Notes under the pieces: generated by a model
What the model saw: only the letters and a program-made list of their open reading frames with translations
Told to the model about the DNA's origin: nothing
Databases searched by the model: none
Position numbers and translations under genes: made by a program
Shown: piece after piece, positions 24,060-33,519 of the stretch
Numbering within the stretch: position 1 is the stretch's first letter
How the letters are laid out: each line of letters opens with the position of its first letter
DNA from: Penium margaritaceum
Lineage: Eukaryota > Streptophyta > Zygnematophyceae > Desmidiales > Peniaceae
DNA: 64,000 bases
NCBI GenBank assembly: GCA_023375785.1
Contig: SZWC01004807.1
Coordinates: forward strand, 78,604 to 142,603
Direction: 5' to 3'

Positions 24060-24760
24060 TGTTGGCACTAGTGGGGGTGGAGATACCCTCAAGGATACCT
24101 AGTTCTCACTGATGCACGCTACCAATGTTTGGGACAGCCAATGGACACCAATGGTGAAGAGTATGGAGCACAAGGATTACGGATAGGAGTGGGCAGAACA
24201 CGTTGCATTCAGTAGAATGGATTCTAGCACAGTAACATTACATCAGATTCTTATAGCATGTGATCTAAGCTTTCCAACGCATCCAAACATGCCTAAATCA
24301 GAGCAGTAGAGCCCCTGCTATGACCGTCGAAGTAACCCTCGGAGCCGCCCACCTTGCCTTGCTCGCTAGGCAACGGGAGGCGCTTCGACGATGACCCGTC
24401 GGAGCGCCCTTCCTTGCCCAGAAGTCAACGAGAGTTTCACCCTGGTCAAAGAGATCCCTATGGATACTTAATTCATGGCCCCAGTGTATTTGGAGCTCGT
24501 TGGAGTCGAACTCGGGTCACTGACGGTGGATCATCCCGCCACCCATGGCGGGTACCAGATTCCACCCGCCGAACACCCAAACTTAGGGCCAGGCTAACTT
24601 TCTCAATTGAGCGACTCAAAGCTCTATCTTGCATGGAAAATTCCAAGAAATCCAAATCTAAAATCAGATAAGGTGTTCATCCACTCCGCAGTGGTCAAAC
24701 CAGGGACTACAATCAACGGCACTCTGCTACTATTGACATGGTGTGCCCACCATGTCAACA
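24060..24760 (-). repeat. 5' LTR of copia-2
   Basis: Starts TGTTGGCACTAG and ends CCATGTCAACA in plus-strand text. It corresponds to 19074-19814. Its last 40 bases and the flank form a near-perfect palindrome (24731-24769) that is absent from the other LTR. Confidence 0.85.
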
Positions 24761-25204
24761 ATAGCAGAGGAAGACTCATCAACCAAGAAGCGACAACCTG
24801 TGCAGCAGATACCGCTCAATGTGGCCAAATACTGCATATAGCAAGGAGCATGTGCGTGGCTTAGACATCTCGAGGCAATGGAGGAAGCAAAAGTGGCAGC
24901 AGCTGACTCACTACCCTCATTGGCCTCATCAGCCTCATTGGCATCAACAAAGCTTGTGATAGTACCCAAAGAGTTCGCACCACTCATCCAAGAGTTTGCG
25001 GACGTCTTCCCTGAAAAACTCCCAAAACCTTACCACCTCAATGGGACATTGGCCATTGCATTGAGCTGAAACTGGACAGCCGATCCACATTTCGAGGGGC
25101 CTATCAGATGAGCGATCACGAAGTGACCGAGCTGAAAAAGGAGCTCGACGAGATGCTCGGTCAGGGTTCATCCGTCCATCCACGTCACCGTACGCTACAC
25201 CTGT
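24761..25204 (+). pseudogene. G2 fragment between copia-2 and G3
   Basis: Gypsy text that continues G2 after copia-2: GCGACAACCTGTGCAG and ATACCGCTCAA correspond to G4 at 43920-43955. It runs through the pre-RT words (EFAPLIQEFADVF-type, about 24970-25010) up to TACGCTACACCTGT, where G3 is inserted. Confidence 0.8.
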
Positions 25205-25903
25205 TGTTTCGGGAGGGCCGGTTCGGCCCTCCCACCTCGCTGAAGCGAGGGGTGGTTGGGCACCACCCCTCGCGTCAGCGAGGGCTGGCCGGCGGCCAGC
25301 ACTTCGCTGGCCGCCGACCAGCTCGCTACCGGCCGGCTGGACAGCCGGCGGCCGGCCAAGTGACCGGCCGGCCACCGGCCGGCCAGCCACCAGCCGCCGA
25401 TCGCGGCCTCAACCCGATCGGTGGCTGAGAGGCCACGAGGGCATCGAGGGCGAGGCCTCGTGGCCTCGTGCCCTCGCCCCCCCTCGCCCTCCTTGCAAAC
25501 GAGCAAGAGAGGACGAGGGATAGGGGTAGCGAGGGTGAGGTAAAAAAAAACTGGCGCGAAATCGCCAGCGTGCCTCGCACGCAACGATTTCGCGCCAGGA
25601 CGACAAAACATATATCGAAGTTCGTTTACGACGAACTTCGACATAAAAAAACGAAATAACTCGTGCAAACACACGAGTTTGAGGTAAAAACCCCGGGTTT
25701 GGGTCCCAAAACCAGGGGTTTGGTTAAAAACGGAAATGCGCCTCCGGAGACTCGAAGTATTCGAGTCTCCCTGCTCTGGGTCGTTGATGACGATTGCCCC
25801 TCAGTCTTGCGAAGGGGGTAAACCCCTGACGCGGACTGAGAACGCCATTCTGCGAAATCCGACGACGACTTCAGAGCAGGAGCTGGAGACTCAGCCCGTT
25901 ACA
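25205..25903 (+). repeat. 5' LTR of G3, packed with hairpins
   Basis: GC-rich LTR (TGTTTCGGG...CCGTTACA) made of back-to-back inverted repeats. Examples: GGGAGGGCCG gtt CGGCCCTCCC; CCTCGCT ga AGCGAGG; GGCGGCCAGC acttc GCTGGCCGCC; GAGGCCACGAG...CTCGTGGCCTC; CTGGCGCGAAATCG...CGATTTCGCGCCAG (14-bp arms); GAAGTTCGT ttacg ACGAACTTC; GACTCGA agtat TCGAGTC. The minus- and plus-strand open frames across it are by-products of GC richness. Confidence 0.92.
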
Positions 25904-26494
25904 GTGGTATCCTATGTTGACCTGACCACCCCGAACATCGGCACATCGATGTGCACCGCGGCACATCAATGTGACCCCCCCCTCACAGCAGCACATCGGC
26001 CACCCCGGTCATCCCGGACTGAGAAACCTCAGATGGGGGGGTTGGTGGGCAGGGAGAGGGGGTTTGCAACTTGAAAATTTGTAAGCAGTCAATGTATGAG
26101 CATCTCATGGTGCTCACAACTCACCAACTCTGTTTGTTACCATGTACATCATGTTACAAAGGAATACATTGGACTCTTTGTTCATTTCATTTGTCCCTAG
26201 TTTCACATGTTGGCAGCTTGGTTTTCACAACTTGGCAACACATTCTGGCAGTCACAATTGCATTCTACTATGACAATCATCTTGCTTCAAGCCCCTGACA
26301 CATGGGCCTCATGCAACGCATGGAAGGAAGCTTAGATTCCCTGGCTAGCCCCATTCATAACCTAACAGCTCTAGGGAAAGAAATGAAGGCAAATGAGGAG
26401 TCTAAATCACGCAATGGAGACATGCAACATGGATAAGCAACGNCCCCCCCCCCCCCCCCCCCCCCCCCCCCAGTCTCCCTCCTCATATGTGCCA

Positions 26495-29400
26495 CTAACG
26501 CCCTGCCCTGAGACGCTTGGATCCATTGTTCACTGCCTTGTCAGCAGGTGCTTCAGTGGCCCGCTTCCCCCTGCCTGTTCCTGCAATAGCAGCCTTAGAG
26601 ACTGCATCACGAGCAGCCTTAGAGGCTGCTCCACCAGCAGCCTTTGAGGCTGCTCCACCAGCAGCCTTTGAGGCTGCTCCACCAGCAGCCTTTGAGGATG
26701 CTCCACCAGCAGCCTTAGAGGCTGCTCCAGCAGAAACCTTAGAGGCTGCTCCACCAGCAGCCTTCGAGGCTGCTCCAGCAGAAGCCTTAGAGGCTGCTCC
26801 ACCAGAAGCCTTGCCACCTGCTGCACTGCGCGCCGTGTTGCTTGCTGCACTCCGAGCTCTCAGCCCTGCTCCTTTTCCTTTCAGGCTACTGCCAGCATTG
26901 CTTGCCACCTTGGAGCTGGAGCCTGGGGCAGAGCCACCCTTTGTGGCAGGATGCTTACCTGATGCTCCCCTCCCCTCTCCTTCTCCACATTCCCCATCTC
27001 CATTCTCCGCTCCTCCTCCACCTGCTGCTTCTGCTTCTTCCAAACCCTGTCCATTCGCCCATTCCCCTTCATCCTCCTCCTCTCCCCCTTCCTCTTCTGC
27101 CACCTCCTCAACCCCACCATCTGCAGCCCCCTCCTCATCTCCGCCATCTTCTTCCTCATTCCCATGTGCCCCATCTCCTTCCCCATTCCCCTCCCTTTCA
27201 TCTCCTTCCTCACCCGCTCCTTCATCTTCTGCAACTTCATCTCCAGCTCCCTCCTCCTCTCCTTCACCTGTAGCAGCCTCGTTCTCTCCTTCCTCACCCG
27301 CATCCTGCTCCCCCCCTTCCTCCTCTTCCCCTCCTGTCCCTTCCTCTTCTCTAGCCCGACGGCCATGACCACGGCCAGCAATCTGCCCAACCTTCTCAAT
27401 GAGGGATTCCACATCAGCCCGAGTGCGAACAGTCCTAGCAAATGAGGGGGGATCTTCACCATGTGCTTCACGGATCTTCTCCTGCTGCTCCACATCTATT
27501 GCTTCATTCTCCTCCTGCTCCTCGTCCTCTTCCCCCTCCACCACCACCTCCTCCTCGTCTTCCATTTCATCCGAGCTCTGTTCCTCCTCTTCCATCTCCT
27601 CCTCCTCGTCTGCCACATCTGGAACAAGTTCCCCATCATCCTCGCTCTCTGAATCATCCGGGACCAGAAAGTTTGGTGTCTTGCACCGACCCTTGCTTGC
27701 TTTGTACTGCCGGCGCAGGCGCACATTGCACCNGACCAGCATCTCCAAGGTGCTCACTTTCAGTCGGTTACGACGTGCGGTGTGGATCAGCTGGTGTGTC
27801 GAGAAGACACGCTCGCAGTCCAAGGAAGAGGCTGGCTGCGCCAGCAACTGCATGGCCAGCTCACGCAGGGCGGGCAGGTGAACAAGGTGCAGCGATGCCC
27901 ACTCAAAGGGCTTGAGCACACCTGTCACCACCTTGGCAACTGCGGCATGAGCCTTGTCACTCAGCCGCTTTGTGGTCAGGGGAATGACCTCGGGTGTCAC
28001 ACGGCCAAGCTGGAAGGCCTCAAGCTGGCTCTGCAACTCGTCCCGCTTCTTCTCAGGAACCTGTGCCTCAACCACTGCAGCCCACGCCTGAACCATCTCC
28101 ACATCCCCCCCAAGGTCATTCCCAAAATGCAAGGGATGCACTCTTCGGGCTGCAGCATAGAGGGGACAGCTCATGTCGTTCTTCCACCGCTTCACAAGAC
28201 GCTGCATTGCAAACTTCACCGGTGCATTGCCCACCGTAGCCGGCTTCCTGTCCCGGCTTGTCGACAGCGCCTTCAGCTCAGAGGTGCAGTCAAGCAGAGC
28301 CTCGTACATCTCCCCTGCCTGTCCTCCTGGAGAGTCTGCCACCCGCAGTACCTTCACAAGTGGCGTCATGAGGTCTCTCATCTGGCGGACCTGCAGCCAG
28401 AAAACTCGCCGGCGGATGAAGCCACGCACAGCCTTCTTCCTTTGCTTGAAGAGGCTGTCCCTCTGGCTTCCCATTCGTGGTTGACCAGCTTCAGCAAAAA
28501 TGGACGCATGTCCAACAAACGCTGCAGCATGCTGTGAGCCGATGCGAAGCGTGTGTCACACTTCTGGATGAGGACCCGGCCGCCCGACGACTGCTTCAGC
28601 CACGTGCGGGGCATGTCGTCGTCGGAAAAAATTGACCACCTTCTCACAGCGCGACAGAATGGCAGCCCCCCAGTCAGACTTGCCTATGTCCTTGAGGACA
28701 AGGTCCAGGTTATGCGCGCAGCAACCCTGCCAAAGCACCGAGGGGTACTTGCTCTTCAGGTCCTCTGCCGCACGCTTGTTCACGGCAGTGTTGTCGCAGA
28801 CGACGCTGACTACGTTCTGCACCCCCACTTCTTCGATGGCTTCCTCGATCATAGTAGCCATGTGGTCCGCGTTCCTCACTCTGCCGCTAGCATCACGCGA
28901 AAACACATGGCAGGGCCCCTTGGCGTTCACCGCCATGTCATTATAGATGGGGCGCTGCTGCTGGTCGGCCCACTCATCTACAGCCACCGTGACCCCATAG
29001 ACAGGCCATCCTTGCTTCAGTGATGCGTCCTCAATAGCCAGCTTAGCGTCGAGCTTAGGCAGCAAATCACCGACGACTGTGGACCTGCCAGGAAGGCGGA
29101 ATGTTGTGTTGGTCAGCCTGCCCGTACGCACAACGTCGTTCAACCACGGCTCTCTGCAGAAGCTGATTGGCAGAGCGCCGCCACACATCAGCTTCACGAT
29201 TGACATCTGACAGGCTTGGTTAGCCGCGGCTGCGCAGTATCCCCGCATCGACGTCTGCACCATCCCCGCCATTTTGTTGACATCTGCCAGAGGGACTGGC
29301 TGCTCCACCAGCTGCCGAGAAAGATCAACCTGCTCGCGCAGGTCTGCCGCACGCAGCAGAACCTCCCCCTGCTGCTGCATCTGGTCAACAGTGGAACGAG

Positions 29401-29923
29401 CTGCTGAAAAGGGGTCTGGCACCTCACCAGTAGGCTGGCTTGCTCTCTCCAGAGCCTCCTCACGCTGCCTTGTCTCGAAGAGGGAGGTCCATGACACTGG
29501 TTTTGCGCTTGTGCCCCATGAGTCACCAAGTCCGTTGTACAGCTGAGGACAAGCTGGTTTCCAGCTTGCAGGGGGGCGGGGGTAACTCTCGAGACCCAGC
29601 ACGTCTTGGGCGATGGGGGGCGGATAGGGGCAGCAAGAAATGTTCCCATTAGGCATGCCAAAATGCCCTTGGATGCGGTCGCATGTGCCACTCTTTGTGA
29701 CACCACAGCTGCCAAAGTAAAACCCCGGCTTCTTCGATGCTGTCGGAACAGGCTTGCAGTGCCGAGAGAGGGCGAGTGTCAGTGCATCACCGTGCAGACG
29801 ACCACATGGTGGCGGCGCAAAATCCGCCTGGGTAAAGCGTACGGCAGATGCTGCTGATGTTGAGGCAGGGAGGGAGGAGGAGTCCCTGCCTGACGATGCA
29901 GTTAGTGCCCTCCTGGGCGGCAT
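26495..29923 (-). pseudogene. hAT transposase with DUF659 core and long acidic/Ala-Gly-Lys tail
   Basis: Transposase for the surrounding hAT element. The start is ATG 29923 (MPPRRALTASS); the frame upstream is open only from a non-ATG codon at 30070. A BED-like Cys/His region (GFYFGSCGVTKSGTC ... ISCCPYP) lies near 29730-29640. The DUF659 and RNase H-like core follows: FRLPGRSTVVGDLL, VAVDEW (first Asp), VVSVVCDNTAVNKRAAEDL (second Asp), GCCAHNLDLVLKDI. The hAT dimerisation end has ASSLDCERVFSTHQLIHTARR (Glu of the triad) at about 27810-27760. Beyond the usual end come about 200 residues dominated by Glu, Asp and Gly, then about nine 8-residue repeats of the AAGGAASK type, then a basic end (NNGSKRLRAGR) that could be a nuclear signal. 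Two compensating frameshifts lie near 28612 (after FFRRR) and 28450-28475 (after VNHEWEA); the reading frame before and after is the same. A single N at 27733 affects one codon. Confidence 0.88.
26594..26815 (+). repeat. 24-bp minisatellite in the hAT transposase tail
   Basis: About nine units of a 24-bp word related to CCACCAGCAGCCTTTGAGG, reading AAGGAASK on the minus strand. Unit-to-unit changes are mostly at third positions or Gly/Ser/Val swaps, so the repeat was probably kept as protein while it expanded. Confidence 0.85.
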
Positions 29924-30741
29924 GGCTGTAGGAGGCCGCGGGCCTTGCCCACGGCCAAGTGTAAAACTATGATGAGTCAGAGCTTGCAGTCGTCTTTCTC
30001 GGCGTCGATGAGTGACGCTGGGATGGCTGCAGTGTACGAGTCTGGTGGCGGACGCATGGTGGGAGTCCACAGCTCCACAGCCAGTGGATGATGGGAACTT
30101 GCGAACCTGTCACTTCGCAAACCCGTGAATTCAAATGTTTGGACCCAAGTATTCGAAAATCCCTGATTTTGAAAACCACTGATTTCAAAAGTTGGAAAAC
30201 GTCGTCATGCATGCAATACGAACGATAAATGAAATGTTTCATGTAAATGCAATATGATACGTTGAACCGTGAGTTCAACCACGGTTCGTCGACAGAATTA
30301 TTGAAAGTAGAAACGTGCATGTTGACCTGGCAGTGTCTACATTATCTCCCCTTCAATGAACATGAATGAGGTGGCCACGTGTATAGCAGAATCACAGGCA
30401 TTGGACTATTGCATATCAGTCTGTCTACATGCATGCCAGGCTGTTCAAAGTGAATCCATTCAGAACCACCCAATGGAGGGATGGTGAGGGTGAAATGGCT
30501 CATGGATGAGGAAGGTGAGTTGGGATATTGGGAGGGTTCGAGCTGGATGCCTCGCAAATAACCCTCTTGCGGTGGTGGGTGCCGGCCGTAGTGGCCCGGT
30601 GACGTGTGCAACGTCACGTGCGGGTGTGCCGCACTCGAAAGTTGAAAACGACCGACCACCGTACATCGCGGGGGCATCGCAGTGGTCCGCTGTGCCGCGG
30701 CCGCGGTGATGGGGTCACCTCGGGACCCCGGGTCAACATAG

Positions 30742-31572
30742 GTGGTATCAGAGCCAGACGACCCTCGCGACTAAGGGTTCGACGGAAACGGCGGCTACGT
30801 CAGATATAAAACGCCGCCGGCAGCTGCAAGCAGCGGCAGAAACGCCAGAAGGGACTACGACATCCATACTTCACGGATTGAAGCGCCGTAAAGTGCGTTG
30901 CAGAGCTGAAAAAAAATTCTACTTGGTGGAGCCACTTTCTTCCAGCCTCTCCACACTTCCAGGGGGCTAGGAGGATTCTTGTGGGGCGGGTTGGGGAGTT
31001 CCCACCTCTAAAACCACAAAATCCTCCTCATTTTCAAGGCTCCTTCAAACCTCCTTCATCCAAAAAATTGGGACAGCGTCCCTCCCCAAGCTTAGGGACT
31101 CTCACGACCTGAGAGCACCCTAAAAAGAAGGAGGGTGCCACCTTGGGGATTTTTGGCGGCTCCTCCAACGACGCCGGCTCAAGGAGGACGCCGCCAAGGG
31201 GCGCAAGACGCGCAAAGAAGACTCAAGAGGAGGCCAAGGANAAAAGTAGTCTTTTGTTCTAGACCTTGTACTTGCTTCTCTTCTTGCTCTTTGTCTTAGT
31301 TTTGTGAGCGGTACTCACACCTCTTGTTACTCCCTTGTATTTTGATTTTCTGTTTTCCTAGATCCTAGTTGCTACCAAGTGCCGTGAGTCACGGCCTAGG
31401 AGGACTAGTTTCTTAACCCACGACCTTGTGCCGACGTGGCGGCCTAGGAAAATAGAAATATGAATTGAAATTGCCTCACCAATCGTGAGAGCAACGTCTT
31501 AGGAGGCGATTCCTCCTCGTTGTGGGGTGATCCTCACAACAAGCTTCACGTGCTAGTTGCACGAGCGACAAG
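30742..31572 (+). other. Leader of G3 with primer-binding site
   Basis: It begins with the right copy of the hAT target duplication, gtggtatc, which is also the start of the G3 primer site; agagcc follows. The remaining 0.8 kb is untranslated leader before the gag ATG at 31573. A single N at 31241 marks an assembly join. Confidence 0.75.
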
Positions 31573-33466
31573 ATGGCAAGTGCCAGACCGTCTAGGACCA
31601 ACAAGGGCAAGGTGGTGACGGCCTCACCACGAGCTCTCGGCGGACTCCAAGTTTTGGGAGCCGCCGCTACGAGCACGGTTGCCAACCCAAAGGCAACCGT
31701 ACCGCCAAGGGCAACCCTACCGCCGAAGGCAACCGACGCCAACCTCGGCAATACCGAGTAGCGTGCGGAGGCGAAAAGGGTGCTTGACGAGCACGTCGAC
31801 GCGCACGTGGACGACCCCCACGCGACGGACGATGCCATGGAGGAGGATCTCCCGGGGGGATACCCCGACGAAGAGCACGACGTCGATGATGGCGAAGGCG
31901 ACGAGGATCGCGACCATCGCCATCATCGTGCGACGAACTCGAGCCGATTGCTCGAGAAGGGCAAGACGCCCGCCGCATCGCCTGAAGCTGCTGATGGCAG
32001 CGAGACTGTCGAGAGCAGCAAGGGCGTTGAAAACAGCCACACGGGAAGTTCCCGCAAGAACGAGCCGGGCGACGTCGCCGCGAAGGCAATTCGCGATGAC
32101 CGTCGTAGGCTCGCGGAGTTTGCTGCCGAGGCCGCAGGCCGACTCAAGATCACCACCGGTGGTGGAGATACGGCGCCACTCGGAGGAATGGGGGCGGACC
32201 CTCCTTCCTACGATGCGGCCGCAATGGGGCAAGGCAGCGCCCACTCGAGCGTCGTCGCCGACGACAGTCTCCTCCGAAAGGTGGGNCCAGCTGCAGCGCC
32301 TCGCCGCCCATGAGGCAAGCCGCCGATGCAACGACCTCGACAAGGCGTTGCAGAGCGTGACCCAGGTGCGGATGCAGCAGCAAGTGCAGCGTGCCGCAGC
32401 TGCGGAGGCCACTACCGGCGGCAGCGAAAACTTGCCTACCTCGACGACTTCAGGGTCCGTCATGAACACGTCCTTCCTCCACAGTGTGGAGATCTTCCAG
32501 AAGGGCGTGAAGCTGACCGACTGGCTGAACCGCATGGAGCACGTCCTACGTGTCCACAAGGCGCCACTCAGTCAGTGGGGCGACCTTGCCACGACGTGGC
32601 TTGAAAACAAACTCTTCAAGTACGTGGTCAAGGAGTGGACTGCGCAGCAGCCGCACCTCGAGTGGCAGCCCATGTCGTGGGAGGCCTTCTGCGCGATCAT
32701 GCGCAAGAAGTGTACCCAACGTGAGGAGGCGCAACGCGCCTTCCACAAGATCAAGGACTTCAGGCAGCTGGGCAGCTCGCTCGAATCCTACTTGAGCGAG
32801 TTTACCTCAGTCGTGGAGGAAGCCAAAAGCTTCACCGAGGGCGATGGCACTCAGATGTTCAAATACCCGGAGTGCATGCTGCTGGAGTACTTGCGTGATG
32901 GTCTCACCAGCGAGAAGATGAAGGACAAGACCACCACGACAGCCACTGGCCAAGCTTGGACAAGCTGGAGGGCGTTGCGCAACTACATGAGCGAAGTGTA
33001 TTCGGCGAACCCGAAACATTACTCTGATGCACGGCCGAACGCGCGTGCACATCAGGGGCGCAACATGCGCGTGGACGCTGCAGGGGCTGGTGGGTCAGCC
33101 GGACAGCGAGGCGGGGCCAAGGGCAAGCAGCCTACAAACCCTCCAGCCAAGAAGGCTAGTGGGCACAAGGGTCCTAACAACAAGCGCAGCCTCGAGAATG
33201 ATGAGCTGCAGGCGGCGCGTGAGCGTCGCAACGCAGCCTTCCGCGAAGGGCTCTGCCACAACTGCATGCAACCGAGCCACTTAAGGGTTCAGTGCCCTGA
33301 GGCTGCTGGTGGTCAAGAGGCCGCAGCGCTAGCTGCAGTAGCAGCACCTCGTGGGGATGGTGCAGGAGGAGGCCGCGGACAAGGCCGTGGACAGGGTCGC
33401 GGTCGCGACAATGGGCCCGGCTGTGGTAACGGACAGCGCCGTGGGACGGGTTTTCCCCACCCCTGA
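31573..33466 (+). pseudogene. G3 gag region (fossil)
   Basis: Acidic and Ala-rich N-terminal part, then a retrotransposon capsid region (words GVKLTDWLNRMEHVLRVHKA, EWQPMSWEAFCAIMRK and QLGSSLESYLSEF, about 32500-32810), a basic linker, and one complete CCHC zinc knuckle CHNCMQPSHLRVQC at about 33256-33297. A Gly/Arg/Gln-rich tail follows. Two single-N joins (31241 upstream and 32286 inside) limit confidence in the reading. Parts are largely open. Confidence 0.8.
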
Positions 33467-33519
33467 GTGACGTCAGTGGGGACCACTCAGGGGTAAAACT
33501 GGATCACGAGTGTGAGTTC

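Larger units (their letters stand above)
19074..24760 (-). mobile_element. Ty1/copia element copia-2, nested in G2
   Basis: A 5.7-kb minus-strand copia element with two LTRs: 3' LTR at 19074-19814, 5' LTR at 24060-24760. LTR ends are of the TGTT...AACA type. The internal order on the minus strand is gag (from ATG 23992), zinc knuckle (about 23300), protease, integrase (about 22700-21770), reverse transcriptase (about 21310-20700) and RNase H (about 20350-20110), the Ty1/copia order. The LTRs differ at a noticeable fraction of sites (roughly a tenth by eye), so the insertion is not recent. The element is broken, with several lesions. Flanking 5-mers ttaga and atagc are only partly alike, so a target duplication is not claimed. 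The flanking gypsy text identifies the host as G2. Confidence 0.85.
25912..30741 (-). mobile_element. hAT DNA transposon inserted in the primer site of G3
   Basis: A 4.83-kb hAT element with 11-bp terminal inverted repeats (CTATGTTGACC at 25912-25922 and its reverse complement at 30731-30741) and a perfect 8-bp target duplication gtggtatc (25904-25911 and 30742-30749), the length typical of hAT. Removing it restores TGGTATCAGAGCC, the tRNA-Met primer site of G3, one base after the 5' LTR. One large transposase gene occupies 26495-29923 on the minus strand. Near the left end, copies of a GCACATCG-type word (25935-26000, one of them inside the palindrome CACATCGATGTG) may be subterminal transposase sites. 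A 28-base C run after a single N lies at 26443-26471. Confidence 0.95.

Noticed and set aside
19069-24765. Target duplication for copia-2
   Set aside because: The flanking 5-mers (ttaga and atagc) agree at only three of five positions and the right flank lies in a palindrome, so I do not claim it.
25195-25674. GC-rich frames in the G3 LTRs (also 38069-38462)
   Set aside because: They lie in an LTR with dense inverted repeats, have no domain, and change between the two LTR copies.
26594-26815. CRISPR-like array
   Set aside because: The 24-bp units are contiguous without spacers and encode the octapeptide tail of a transposase.
26517-27915. Long plus-strand Pro/Ser-rich frames over the hAT gene
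   Set aside because: They are antisense to the acidic and repeat tail of the transposase; GAG and GCN codons read as CTC and NGC on the other strand without stops.
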